Below, piece by piece: positions 1 through 11,200 of a DNA stretch of 64,000 bases. The stretch is from contig CAMRHE010000352.1 of NCBI GenBank assembly GCA_947044405.1, positions 248,001-312,000 of the forward strand, written 5' to 3'. The number at the start of each line of letters is the position of its first letter. Positions within the stretch are counted from its first letter, which is position 1. The position numbers were made by a program, and so were the translations under genes. The notes under the pieces are model-generated. The model saw nothing but the letters and a program-made list of their open reading frames with translations, made no database searches and was not told the DNA's origin. The DNA is from Leptodactylus fallax. Taxonomy: Eukaryota; Chordata; Amphibia; Anura; Leptodactylidae.

Positions 1-557
1 GTCTACCAGGTCATTAATAAAGATATTAAACAGGAGAGGGCCCAGTACTGACCACTGTGGCATCCCACTGGTGACTGTGACCCAGTCTGAATATTTACCA
101 TTAATAAGCACCCTCTGTTTCCTATCAGTGAGCCAGTTGCAAACCCAAATTCATATGTTTTCCCCCAGTCCCAACATTCTCATTTTGCATACCAACCTTT
201 TATGTGGTACAGTATCAAAAGCCTTTGAAAAGTCCTGATACACCATGTCCACTGCATTACCCATATCCAGTCTTGAACTGATCTCTTCATAGAAGTTGAT
301 CAGATTAGTCTGACAGGACCGATTCCTCATAAAACCATGCTGATTGGGTGTTATAAGATTATTTACATTGAGGTACTCCAGGATAGCATCTCTTAGAAAA
401 CTCTCAAATACCTTACCCACCACAGAAGTCAAACTTACTGGCCTATAGTTTCCAGGCTCACTTTTAGACCCCTTTTTGAAAATTGGCACCACATTTGCTA
501 TGCGCCAATCAAGTGGAACAGACCCAGTCATTATCAAATCCTTAAATATTAGATATA
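1..557 (-). pseudogene. CR1-like LINE, reverse transcriptase part (5' portion of the domain in this fragment)
   Basis: Read on the minus strand, this stretch encodes the fingers and palm of a non-LTR reverse transcriptase. Visible are the segment around VPIFKKGSKSEPGNYRPVSL, the QHGF box, DFSKAFDTVPH (first catalytic aspartate) and a [14 protein letters not shown] box near position 1. The usual G of the PQG box reads as W, a sign of decay. The YADD box would lie outside the window. The frame is open to position 557, where it stops at a TA dinucleotide and the terminal repeat of a Tc1-like element begins. The missing upstream part is at 21,242-22,396; the reading frame continues exactly across the two breakpoints if one TA is counted, so both are pieces of one insertion. 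CR1/L2-like assignment rests on the motifs; the exact family is not certain. Confidence 0.9.
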
Positions 558-2144
<1,587 letters not shown>

Positions 2145-2770
2145 TAATTGGGAAACTTAAGTATGAGGGGGCTATTATAAGGGGGAACTATTATTTATAA
2201 GATGGGCTATTATTTATAAGGGGGGAACTATTATATATAAGGCATCCATTACAAGAGGGGAGCTATTATTTATAAGAGAGGAACTTTTTATAAGGGGGAT
2301 ATAATTGTTAAGTGGGCTTATTTATAAAGGGGGCTATTAGTGATAATGGGGACTATTATTTCTAAGGGTAACTATTATTTATGATAGGGCTATTATTTAG
2401 AACAGAGCAGTATTATTTTTACGGGGTGTCTGTTACTGATAAGGGGGAATATTACTGATACAGGGCACTATTTATCATTTATAAGGGCGCTATTACTGAT
2501 AATGTGTAATATTATTTATAAGCAGAGACTATTATTTATAAGGAGGCGCTATAATAACTGATGACTGGGTGCAAAAATCTATTGGGTGGTACAAAGGTGT
2601 TCATTTGAATTGTGTGTGGTAAAATGGGACTTATTACTTTTTTGTTGGCAGAAAGGAGGCGTCATTATAGGGGCTGCTACTGGAAGACGATGGTGTTGTT
2701 TGCATATCAGCATTTGGGGCCCCGCTTTTAATTTTGCCCAGGGCCCCACTTTGTCTAAAACCGGCCCTGC
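2145..2770 (+). repeat. Tail of a non-autonomous hAT-like element, copy 1
   Basis: A degenerate tandem of a short unit (GGGCTATTATTTATAAG-like, roughly 17-25 bp) fills most of this stretch. It is followed by a unique-looking ~90-bp end that finishes in CCGGCCCTG. Read inverted, the end is CAGGGCCGGTTTTAGACAAA, the kind of terminus found on hAT elements. The same sequence in the same orientation recurs at about 20,081-20,742. Copy 1 begins abruptly at the TA next to the Tc1-like element and abuts Ty3/gypsy gag sequence at 2771. No coding capacity is seen. Confidence 0.7.
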
Positions 2771-3340
2771 GTAAGTGTCCAGGGCTTTTCCCCTCAACCG
2801 GGGAGCCAGGTAACGGACCCAATCCGTCTGTGGTAGCTGATACTGCTTACACACTTTCTCAAAGGCCCGCAAGAACGAGTCCAAATCCCCGTTTGTTTCA
2901 AGGATTGGAAAGTCCTTGGATCGGAACCTTGGTACTTGAGCTTCTGGAGTGCGTGCAGTGACAGACGATGCCTGCTGGGAGAGCTCCATTCTTTTGAGCT
3001 CAAGCTGATACTGCCGCTCAGCCTGCTGTTCTCGTTCTGCAGCTTCCTGAAAACGGCACATCACCTGCAGGTATATGTTAGGGTCACTGGTGCCTACTTG
3101 CTGCAGGGCCGTTTGCCAGTATGAAGCCATTCCCCCCACAAGGCTGGGGATACTGGTCCCTCCTGGTGAAGTAATCCTTGGGACCGGGCTGCTTGCCGCA
3201 CTTCCTGGCCTAGCCCCAAAATCAGGACTCTGCTCGATTCTCTGCATGGCTGTGGCTGCCTCCATTTCAGCCATACGCTCAGGATCTCCAAAAGCCTGGT
3301 TCTTCAGTTCTGGAGATCTGCTTCTGAGCCCACTAGCCAT
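2771..3340 (-). pseudogene. Ty3/gypsy-type gag, truncated (190 codons remain)
   Basis: On the minus strand an ATG at 3340 opens a frame that runs to the junction with the hAT-like tail at 2770. It encodes a charged, glutamine-rich helical segment and then a capsid-like region containing ETNGDLDSFLRAFEKVCK and WVRYLAPRLRGKALDTYA. This pattern is seen in Gag of vertebrate Ty3/gypsy (Gmr1-like) elements and in the related SCAN domain. Gag would form the particle that packages the element's RNA. Everything downstream (rest of gag, pol) has been lost, cut off by the neighbouring repeat. The upstream primer site and LTR fit the same orientation. Confidence 0.8.
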
Positions 3341-3521
3341 CCACTGGTATTTGCCAAATAAAAGATAGGATAGAATACAAAGAGTAAGGGAGGGGAACAG
3401 GACTATATCAAACTTTCACTGTATCTTAATGCTTGCTTTAATGCCGAGCTTGTCTCATAGGATTACCACAATCCCCAGCGTCTGAGTGATAAAGGTCACC
3501 AACACACGCTGTTTATCTTAA

Positions 3522-3541
3522 GGATCCCACTGCTGCCACCA
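3522..3541 (-). promoter_or_regulatory. Primer binding site, tRNA-Leu type
   Basis: On the minus strand the sequence TGGTGGCAGCAGTGGGATCC begins one base after the LTR end. From memory, the 3' end of vertebrate tRNA-Leu with an AAG or TAG anticodon (…CCGCTGCCACCA) is complementary to it with about two mismatches. It would prime minus-strand DNA synthesis for the gypsy element. Confidence 0.7.
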
Positions 3542-3542
3542 A

Positions 3543-4287
3543 TGTGAAAGATCCTCAGTGCACCAACACCGCTTTGGCCCACACCTGAAACTTCTTTCAT
3601 AAAAAACCACACTCACCGCCAGTGAGTGCTGGGTTCACAAGATAAATACAAGACAAGCTTTCTAAATTTTGTATATTTATTAACCCCTAAATGGGTCGGT
3701 ATTAACATCTAACACATACAGTTCAGAACAGATATGTAGATATATGCAAGCATTAACAGTTACTAATTACAATATACAGCGCATAAAATAAAAAGGGAAT
3801 AAAGATGAAATAATTACTTTACCACACATATCCTTGATGTGGTTCTGTAGTCCAACACTCACACATGCCCTGGTATGTGTGAATAACCAGTGGAGGCTTC
3901 TAGCAGCATCACAGTATTCCAGCCTGCATGCTAATCACAGTATATCCCAGTAGTCTCTCTCTAGTCTCATCATAGTATTCTCCTTGTAGTCTGTCTCACT
4001 GACCTCTTACCTCATCTTTTATACCCTTGATTACACCACCCAGAATGAGGTCAGCGGCGACGGCAAGTCTGGTTGACTAACGCACTCAAGTCTAGATTCT
4101 TTGTAAGGAGATGGGACCAAGTGAAATGACACAATGCCTTCTATATGTTATCAACCATATCTGATCAACAGCCCAGGCTGAACAATGCATGTGTATTTGA
4201 TCACCCAGGGCTATGTAGGAATTCAATGCAGCCATTCTGGGATGGATACAAAGCCCTATTGTTACATGATTGCCACTACTGACAACA
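3543..4287 (-). mobile_element. 5' LTR of the truncated Ty3/gypsy element
   Basis: On the minus strand this 745-bp stretch begins TGTTGTC and ends CTTTCACA, has an AATAAA-type signal on that strand (TTTATT near 3680), and is followed by the primer site and gag in the right order. There is no second LTR copy in the window, so the left boundary is inferred from TG…CA and the primer site. The element is a 5' half only. Confidence 0.65.
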
Positions 4288-4428
4288 TACATCTAGGATT
4301 AGAGCTGTGCACATTATGAGTAAATGGAAGTAAGAGGGAGATACGATACCCAGAGATCAAAATACATCTTTGAGTTATAGCCATATTTAAGTGGAATCAT
4401 CACACTTACCTTCCCCGGGCCTTCGATA

Positions 4429-4466
4429 ATTATACTCTGGGGTCTGAAGAGACCCCAGAGTATAAT
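4429..4466. repeat. Perfect 17-bp inverted repeat
   Basis: Two 17-base arms (4429-4445 and 4450-4466) are exact reverse complements around a GAAG loop. They lie at the edge of the minisatellite and contain the array's core ATTATACTCTGGGG. The structure looks like a head-to-head pair of repeat units. Confidence 0.85.
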
Positions 4467-6017
4467 ATAATAATAGCACTGACAGAGTCTGTAGGGCCAC
4501 TGTGGAGCATTATACTGGGGGGCCCCCTCTGGATAGCATATTATACTGTGTAGGGCCACTGTGGAGCATTATCCTGGGGGGTGGGGGGCTCTGGAGAGCA
4601 TGTTATATTCTGTGGGGTTACTTTTGAGCATTATGCTCTCCAGAGGGGCCTGCCAGTATAATGCTCCAAAGTGGCCCCACAGAATATAATATGCTCTCCA
4701 GAGGACCCCCTCCCCAGTATAATGTTCCACAGTGGCTCCACACAGTATAATATGCTATCCAGAGGGGCCCCCCCAGTATAATGCTCCACAGTGGCCCTAA
4801 ACAGTATAATATGCTCTCCAGAGGCCCCCCCTGTATAATGCTCCACAGTGGCCCAAAACAGTATAATATGCTCTCCAGAGCCCCCCCAGTATAATGCTCC
4901 ATGGTGGCCCAAAACAGTATAATATGCTCTCCAGAGCCCCCCCCAGTATAATGCTCCACGGTGGCCCCATACAGTATAATATACTGGAGGGCCCCCTCTG
5001 GGGAGCATATTATACTGTGTGAGGCCACCGTGGAGCATTATACTGGGGGGGGGCTCTGGAGAGCATATTATACTGTTTTGAGCCACTGTGGAGCATTATA
5101 CTGGGGGGGCTCTGGAGAGCATATTATACTGTTTTTTTTAGCCACTGTGGAGCATTATACTGGGGGGGCCTCTGGAGAGCATATTATACTGTTTAGGGCC
5201 ACTGTGGAGCATTATACTGGGGTAACCTCTCTGGGCAGTATATTATACTGTGTGGAGGCCATTCTGGAGTATATTATACTGAGTGGGGTCACTGTGGAGC
5301 ATTATTCTGGGGGGGGGGGGCATCAGCAGAGCACATTATATTGCGTGGCACCACTGTGGAACATTATACTGGGGGGGACACTCTGGGGAGCATAATTATT
5401 GTGTGGGGCCACTGTGGAGCAAAATACTGGGGGGGGGGGGCACTGTGGAGCATTATACTAGCGGGGGCCCTCTGGGGAGCATATTATACTATGGGCCACT
5501 CTGGAGCTTTATATTGGGGGAAGAGGCAGTGTAGGGAGCATGTTATACTGTGTGGGGCCACTGTGGAGTGTATTATATTGTGTGGGGCTTTTCGGGATTA
5601 TATTATACTCTGTTGGGCCATTGTAGAGCATTATACTGGGGGGGACTGTGGGCAGCATATTATACTGTGGGGGACCACTGTGGAGCATTATACTGGGGGA
5701 ACCCCTCTGGGGAGTATATTATACTGTGTGAAGGCCATTGTGGAGCATGTTATACTGTGTTAGGCCACTGTGAAGCATTATACTGGGGGGCACTGTGGGG
5801 TGCATATTATACTGTTTGGAGCATATTATATTATGTGAAGCTGCTGGGGAACATATTGTACTATCTTGGGGCCACTAAGGGGTAGTATACTGTGTGGGCC
5901 ACTGTGGAGTATTATACTGTGTGAAGCCTTATATACCATGTGGGGCCACTATGGAGGGCTCAGGGGAGCATTTTATACTGTGTGGGGCCACTGTGGAGCA
6001 TTATACACCATGTGGGG
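4467..6017. repeat. Minisatellite with orientation switches (GTGGAGCATTATACTG unit)
   Basis: Imperfect units of roughly 30 bp, often paired as ~60 bp (GTGGAGCATTATACTG + GGGGGGCTCTGGAGAGCAT-like), repeat about 25 times or more. They read in plus orientation to about 4630, in minus orientation from about 4630 to 4985, and in plus orientation again to 6017. The switches create large inverted repeats. Runs of 7-10 G occur between units. Long open frames on both strands here are by-products of a stop-free unit and are not genes. The provirus is inserted in this array, which resumes at 19,864. Confidence 0.92.
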
Positions 6018-6605
6018 TGTAAAGGGAAGTGCTTACCACAAACATTAATATATATATATATTTATCTAGTTGTATCAATCATTCCATTCAGAACTTCTGA
6101 GCATAAGTGTCTGCAGGCTCCAAAACCTGTTTTCTAACAGACATCAAACATGAGCCAGGAAGGCTTTTGTTTAAAGGGGTGGAGATGGAATATGCTAATG
6201 AGACCTTCATGGTGATGGTAATCAGCTTCCTTTGTTCAAAGAGAGTTACCCGGAGATAAGCCACTGAACAAGGGACATTAGAAGTCAGGTGGGGGAGATA
6301 GGTCATTACCCCTGGGCCAAGGATCGATTTTAAGTGTTAGAGCGCCATCCCAAGACTCATAAGAAGTATTGCATCTAAACTTATATTACAATACCAAGAG
6401 CCTGATTGGAGTGACAACATCTAGGTGGGCGGAGTTGTGGGCTATAAATATGATGGGCCAAAAGCCCCTCTCTCTCTCTCTCTTCACCAGCCCCCTTGGA
6501 CTGACCAGCCTCACCTACACAAGCTCCATATACCACCAGAGCATAATAAGGCTTAAGTATAACTTTCTCTCTCTATCTCTCTATCCATCCATCCACCCAT
6601 CATCC

Positions 6606-6659
<54 letters not shown>

Positions 6660-7051
6660 CATCTATCTATCAGTCACCCTCTATTAATCTGTATTACTAC
6701 TGCTGTGTTCCTTACAGAAAGGGTCAGTTAGTAACTTTTCAGGGGTTGTGTGTGTGTGTATGTGTGTGTGTATGTAGCGATATCTGTAGGTTTTATATTC
6801 ACCTGGGTAATTGGGTTCTGTACTTATTGTATTGCACTGTGTTAATACTGTTTTGTATTATTCTATAACCGAGTTCCATCATATTACAAGTGCATTAATA
6901 ATAAACGTATTTTATTATTGATATTGCGGGGTAAATTATCGCACATGCAAACCAGTCAAGGAAACAGATAAGTAGATATACCTAAGGAGAAAGGAGGGAA
7001 ACTGGGATCAGGGAAGAATAGTAATTATTAATAAGACCCAGCTCTTTAACA
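6018..7051 (+). promoter_or_regulatory. 5' LTR of the endogenous retrovirus
   Basis: The 1,034-bp LTR begins TGTAAAGGG and ends TTTAACA. A TATA box (TATAAA, 6443-6448) follows an inverted CCAAT (GATTGGAG, near 6401), and an AATAAA signal is at 6900-6905, giving a normal U3-R-U5 order. Between TATA and AATAAA lie a pyrimidine tract, a (CTAT)n microsatellite (about 6610-6670) and a TG-rich stretch (about 6747-6775). These simple repeats are shared with the 3' LTR, so they were part of the virus. Confidence 0.93.
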
Positions 7052-7054
7052 TAA

Positions 7055-7072
7055 TGGCGAGCCAGCCCGTAC
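7055..7072 (+). promoter_or_regulatory. Primer binding site, tRNA-Arg type
   Basis: After a three-base spacer (TAA) the sequence TGGCGAGCCAGCC matches, over 13 bases, the complement of the 3' end of vertebrate tRNA-Arg(ACG), recalled as …GGCTGGCTCG plus CCA. It then diverges. This is the minus-strand primer site. A tRNA-Arg primer is uncommon among retroviruses; I recall it for snakehead retrovirus. Confidence 0.75.
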
Positions 7073-7475
7073 TGTTTTAATATTTTTGCGTGTTGTCTTC
7101 TGGCAAAACTGTGTTATACCGTGAACTATCAAGTGGAGGGGCGTGGACAGGTAACATTGGTACACAGTGAAGTGTTGCGTTACACTGTATGCCAGATTGA
7201 AGTTTGCACGGCTAACCCAGTTTGCTTAAAGCTTCACTTAAAATAATTAATAACAGTGAACCTATTGTTTATTTGTATTTATCTGAAGGTATTAACAATT
7301 GTCTGTTTCCTCCACAAACAACTCCCTGGGAGACTGAGAAATCCATTTGTGCCTCTGTAATATCAAAGTCAAGGTTCTTCAGGAGAAGTCCAGCTGGTCG
7401 GGAAAAGGCTTTCCGGTACGAAAAGGATACTTTTTCAAGCAGCAAAGGACAAGTAGAAGGACAACGGTGACCAAG
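7073..7475 (+). other. Proviral leader (presumed packaging region)
   Basis: About 400 bases separate the primer site from the first good gag ATG. No ATG-initiated ORF of note is present; the open stretch at 7222-7470 begins only with TTG. By position this should hold the dimerisation and packaging signal, but no specific motif can be recognised by eye. Confidence 0.6.
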
Positions 7476-9398
7476 ATGACAGCAGGAAAAGTAAGTATGG
7501 ATTTCTCAACATTAAAACACCTAGCTAAACACAGTACATTCAACCCAGTACCACCCACAACCTATAAATCAGGAGAAATGTTGTGGTCTGCTTTGCTGGA
7601 TCAGGCCTATGCTCATGATAAAAACTGCATTAGTAAACGGACAGTTTTTAACAAAACTTCCAAAAGATTACAAATGCTAGCAAGACTAGTGTATACTTTT
7701 GAGGATACCGTTTGGAAGCCAGAGCATGCTGAGATCCTAGCAAACATGAAAGTGACAGTGGAGCGAGCTAACAATGCAAACTCCCACTGTCATTGTTGTG
7801 TAGACAATGTCAAGCAGATTCACATGTTAGAAACTCAATTGAAAGATGAGGCACTTTGTATAATTGAGAGAGGAAAGGAGATTTGTGTGTTGGAATCCAA
7901 ACTCTCTGACAAAGAGAATTATTATTCTGACATGGACAAAGAACTCCTTCGATTATACACTGAGAACAATCAGTTTAGAAGTAAAATTACTTCCACAGAA
8001 GCAATGTTAGTGACACTAAGAGAGGATCAAGCGGCAAAGTCGCAAATCATTGCGAATTTGCAGCAGATCATCTCTGACTTGTCACGGCCTAGTACTAACA
8101 GCACGGTACCCTTGCCAACTAAACAGATTTGTGTCTCAGGAATGGCACAGGAGGGGACTGGGGCGATCAGACCCACGGCTCCTGCGGATCAGAGATCCAA
8201 TAGTCCATTTTGTGATACTAGGACTCCAGTGGAGCGTGCACTACAATTCTCTCCAACACCTTTGGAGAGGAGAGACAGCGGACGCCTCCATGGACAGGAC
8301 TCAAATTGGGGACTAAGAAGTGGATGGGAAACTGTACATACGGCTTCCAACCTACCTACACGTCCTGAAAGGTCAGTGGAATTTTATCCTAGCCATAACA
8401 ACATGGAAAAGATAAATTTCCTGTTACGGATCTGCAAAGAGATCCCTAAGTATGACCCTAATACAGATCCATTTACAGCCTGTGATATGTTTGAAGGACA
8501 TTGCAGGAAATATTCTGTGCCTCCAGAATATCGTATGGAGCTGTTTAAATTGTGGTTGCCTACACACCTCAACCAAAGGTATGAGGCAACAGAGAGAAAA
8601 AGTCCCAAGAATGGCCTATTTTATGATGAGGAAGAACGCCTTTCAATACTCATGAAACTGGCAACAGGACATTGGGATGTTACTCCAGAAATCCTGACAA
8701 AATTCAAACCCACCTTACAGGACGAACCTTCGTCCCTCTGTGGTCGGTTTGAAGCAATGTACAGGAAGATCACAAAGGATCAAGGTATAGGAGTCCCACA
8801 AGGCATGGTTCGCATGTTTGTGTACAAATTCCCATACCTTGACACCGCAATTCGGCTAAGTGCAGCAAGGGAACCAACGCTCACTGATGCAGCCATGATT
8901 ATTGAACAGTATAGACAAGATCTACTGCGCAATAAAAAGTCTGTGAAAATCAGGGAGCGTGGAAAGCTCCATGTCAAATCACAAGATGAACGTGGACACC
9001 ACACTAAGCCACACATGTCTGTCTACCCCACAGCTCCTCCAACAGAAAAGATGGGAGACATACGATGCTTTCTGTGTTTACAGGTTGGACACATTAAAAG
9101 AAACTGCCCTCAAGTAGTTCGCAATCGTACAAACCCAGAGAAAAATGGCAATAATAATGGTTTCAAGATGAAGCCTAATTACGCCAAACAAGTTGGGAAA
9201 CAGACAGATAGCAATCAGGGACATTTGCCAGAACAGGCACTGAAACGTGTGGCACTTGTAAATGCCCCTGATAGACCAGAGGATAGAACATTAGGTGTAG
9301 AACATCATAAGTCTGCACAGAATGTTAAAACTCAGAAACCACAAGTGGCAGTACGTACCTCAGAGGTACCTACTGAGAATCTGGTGCAGATTGACTGA
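7476..9398 (+). CDS. gag: Retroviral Gag polyprotein, intact frame (640 codons)
   Basis: Gag builds the particle and binds genomic RNA. I place the start at the ATG at 7476, because the frame upstream contains only a TTG. The N-terminal third is helical with a coiled-coil-like segment (about residues 110-190; HMLETQLKDEALCIIERGKE and following). A proline/serine-rich linker follows. A capsid-like region lies around residues 320-510. One zinc knuckle of C-x2-C-x4-H-x4-C type (CFLCLQVGHIKRNC) lies near residue 535. There is no N-terminal glycine for myristoylation after the Met (MTAGK). A GTAAGT at 7491-7496, just after codon 5, looks like a splice donor. The gene ends at TGA 9396-9398, directly followed in the same frame by protease. 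Confidence 0.93.
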   Translation: MTAGKVSMDFSTLKHLAKHSTFNPVPPTTYKSGEMLWSALLDQAYAHDKNCISKRTVFNKTSKRLQMLARLVYTFEDTVWKPEHAEILANMKVTVERANNANSHCHCCVDNVKQIHMLETQLKDEALCIIERGKEICVLESKLSDKENYYSDMDKELLRLYTENNQFRSKITSTEAMLVTLREDQAAKSQIIANLQQIISDLSRPSTNSTVPLPTKQICVSGMAQEGTGAIRPTAPADQRSNSPFCDTRTPVERALQFSPTPLERRDSGRLHGQDSNWGLRSGWETVHTASNLPTRPERSVEFYPSHNNMEKINFLLRICKEIPKYDPNTDPFTACDMFEGHCRKYSVPPEYRMELFKLWLPTHLNQRYEATERKSPKNGLFYDEEERLSILMKLATGHWDVTPEILTKFKPTLQDEPSSLCGRFEAMYRKITKDQGIGVPQGMVRMFVYKFPYLDTAIRLSAAREPTLTDAAMIIEQYRQDLLRNKKSVKIRERGKLHVKSQDERGHHTKPHMSVYPTAPPTEKMGDIRCFLCLQVGHIKRNCPQVVRNRTNPEKNGNNNGFKMKPNYAKQVGKQTDSNQGHLPEQALKRVALVNAPDRPEDRTLGVEHHKSAQNVKTQKPQVAVRTSEVPTENLVQID

Positions 9399-9775
9399 CG
9401 GTCAGGGATCCCTAAAGATCTGGCTCCAATATGTCACATCATACTGGATTCTTCAGGGAGACCCCACATTAAAGCCAGAATAAAAGACCACGATACCAAG
9501 ATCATGCTCGACCCTGGAGCAGAAATTTCTATTACCAATGTCAAACATGATCTACACCCCAACAGCCCTCAGTGTATGGTGATCGGATTTGATCACCAAC
9601 AAGGGGGGTGAGAGCCCACAGGATAGATGAAGTTCTAGTTGAGCTTGACAGAAATAGGACCTTGAAGATCCCAATGTGGTATTTCCCTGGTACTGATAAC
9701 ATCATCGGTACCAATGTAATGACACAAAATGGATGGATAATCGATTTGGCAAACTGTATTGTTTGGAGGGGTCCA
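9399..9775 (+). pseudogene. pro: Retroviral protease (retropepsin), one frameshift
   Basis: The frame after the gag TGA continues without a break and shows the retropepsin active-site region as MLDPGAEISI (Asp codon at 9510-9512). The usual D-T/S-G triad reads D-P-G here, which would be unusual for an active enzyme. The second half, with the DNIIGTNVM box (family pattern: ILGxD near the C-terminus), is in another frame beginning around 9608. The switch falls at a run of six G (9603-9608), so a one-base length change there is the likely lesion. The enzyme would dimerise and cleave Gag and Pol. Confidence 0.8.
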
Positions 9776-11200
9776 AGACGATCAAAGGTGTATGTCATAC
9801 AGCACCAATGTCTGGGACCACCCCTACCAGCAATTGAGAAATCTTCCAATGTGCTGGAACACAAATGGCCAGAGGTCTCACACAACATAGACCTTGAACC
9901 TATTGTGTTCGAATATCCAGACTTGTGGGCTCAAAGCAAAAATGATTGTGGAAGAATGGTTGGCGTTCAGGTGGACATACAAGAGCCAGACCCTCCACCT
10001 CAGCGTCAATACCTCTTTCCGCCTGAGGCAACACAATCAATTCTAGAGACAGTCCAAGACCTGGAAGTAAGGGGTGTGGTCATAGAGGGTAATTCAAAGT
10101 GCAATAATCCTTTATGGCCTGTGAAAAAGAAGGGTGCAGGTGTTGAAACTACATGGAGGCTTACAATAGACCTTCGCATCCTTAATAAGTACACCCCCAT
10201 GTCTGCACCTGTGGTCGCTCAGACTCCCGACATAATGGCAAGGGTAAGCGGCAAACGTCGTATATTCTCAACCATCGATGTCGCCAATGGATTCTTTTCC
10301 ATCAAACTGACAGAGAGCTGCAGGTACAAGTTCGCCTTCACAGTGGGTAACAAGCAGTATATGTTCTGTGTACTGCCCCAGGGGTTTCACAGTAGTCCTA
10401 CATATTTTCACCAGGCATTAGCGGCTGTATTAAGTGTGTTCTCACGGCCAGAATGTCTGCTGCAATATGTAGACGACCTTCTCCTTCACACAGAAACCAT
10501 GGAAGACCATCTGGTTCTGTTGAAGGAACTGTTGGGACTCCTGGCCCAGGCTGGACTCAAGCTGAGCCCTCATAAGGCAAACTTGGCTAGGACAGAAGTC
10601 ACCTTCCTTGGTGTCCAGATTTCATATGGAGCTAAGGGCATCCTGGCTGCCCGTGTGAAAGCCATGGTGAAAATACCCAGGTCAGACTCTCTACAGAACT
10701 TACGCAAGTTCCTAGGAGTAGCCAACTTCATGAGGGAGTTCATAGAGGATTTTGCCGTCAAAGCAAAACCACTCTATGAACTTCTTAGAGGGGAACAGCC
10801 TTCTCTGAAGGACTGGTCAGAGACACAGGAAGAGGCCTTTTCAACTCTGAAAAGAGATCTCTCATCCGCCCCAGTCCTAGCCACCCCTCACCCAGAAGGA
10901 AAACTGGCTATACAAGCCCATGCTGGCGCAGAGTCTATTTCTACGGTCCTTCTTCAAAAGATAGGATCTGAGTATAGACCTCTAGGGTACTTCTCCAGGC
11001 TCCTTTCACCAGTTGAAAGGGGTTTTGATGAATGTGCTAAACAACTGACAGCATACACTATGCGGTTAAAGCTACCGAGAATATTGTGGGTTTCAGGCCC
11101 CTCACTGTACAGACTCCACATTCCCCGCTGGCACTCTTGCTTCGAGATACACTCCCTGGAGTCTCACAACAGAGATTTGGGAAGTGGATCATGGAGCTGA
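9776..11200 (+). pseudogene. pol: Retroviral Pol, reverse transcriptase part
   Basis: This frame (open from 9608) encodes the polymerase domain: WPVKKKG and RLTIDLRILNK of the fingers, STIDVANGFFSI with the first catalytic Asp, LPQGFHSSPTYFHQAL, and QYVDDLLLH with the catalytic YVDD at 10,466-10,477. Thumb and connection regions follow (FLGVQI, LRKFLGVANFMREF). The order and wording resemble gamma/epsilon-type enzymes. The frame loses its match near 11,060-11,090, and homology continues in another frame, so one frameshift separates this part from RNase H. It would copy the RNA genome into DNA. Confidence 0.93.

Noticed and set aside
4618..5885. Several open frames of 110-151 codons on both strands
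   Set aside because: They run through the minisatellite, repeat the same short peptide and exist only because the unit lacks stops in some frames.
4467..6017. Regular repeat array resembling a CRISPR array
   Set aside because: Units are adjacent without unique spacers, vary in length and flip orientation, and the genome is a vertebrate's.
6369..6731. 120-codon plus-strand frame rich in SIYLSIYL (also at 19,182-19,589)
   Set aside because: It is a translation of the (CTAT)n microsatellite in the LTR.
7222..7470. Small ORF in the proviral leader
   Set aside because: It begins with TTG, not ATG, and shows no motif.
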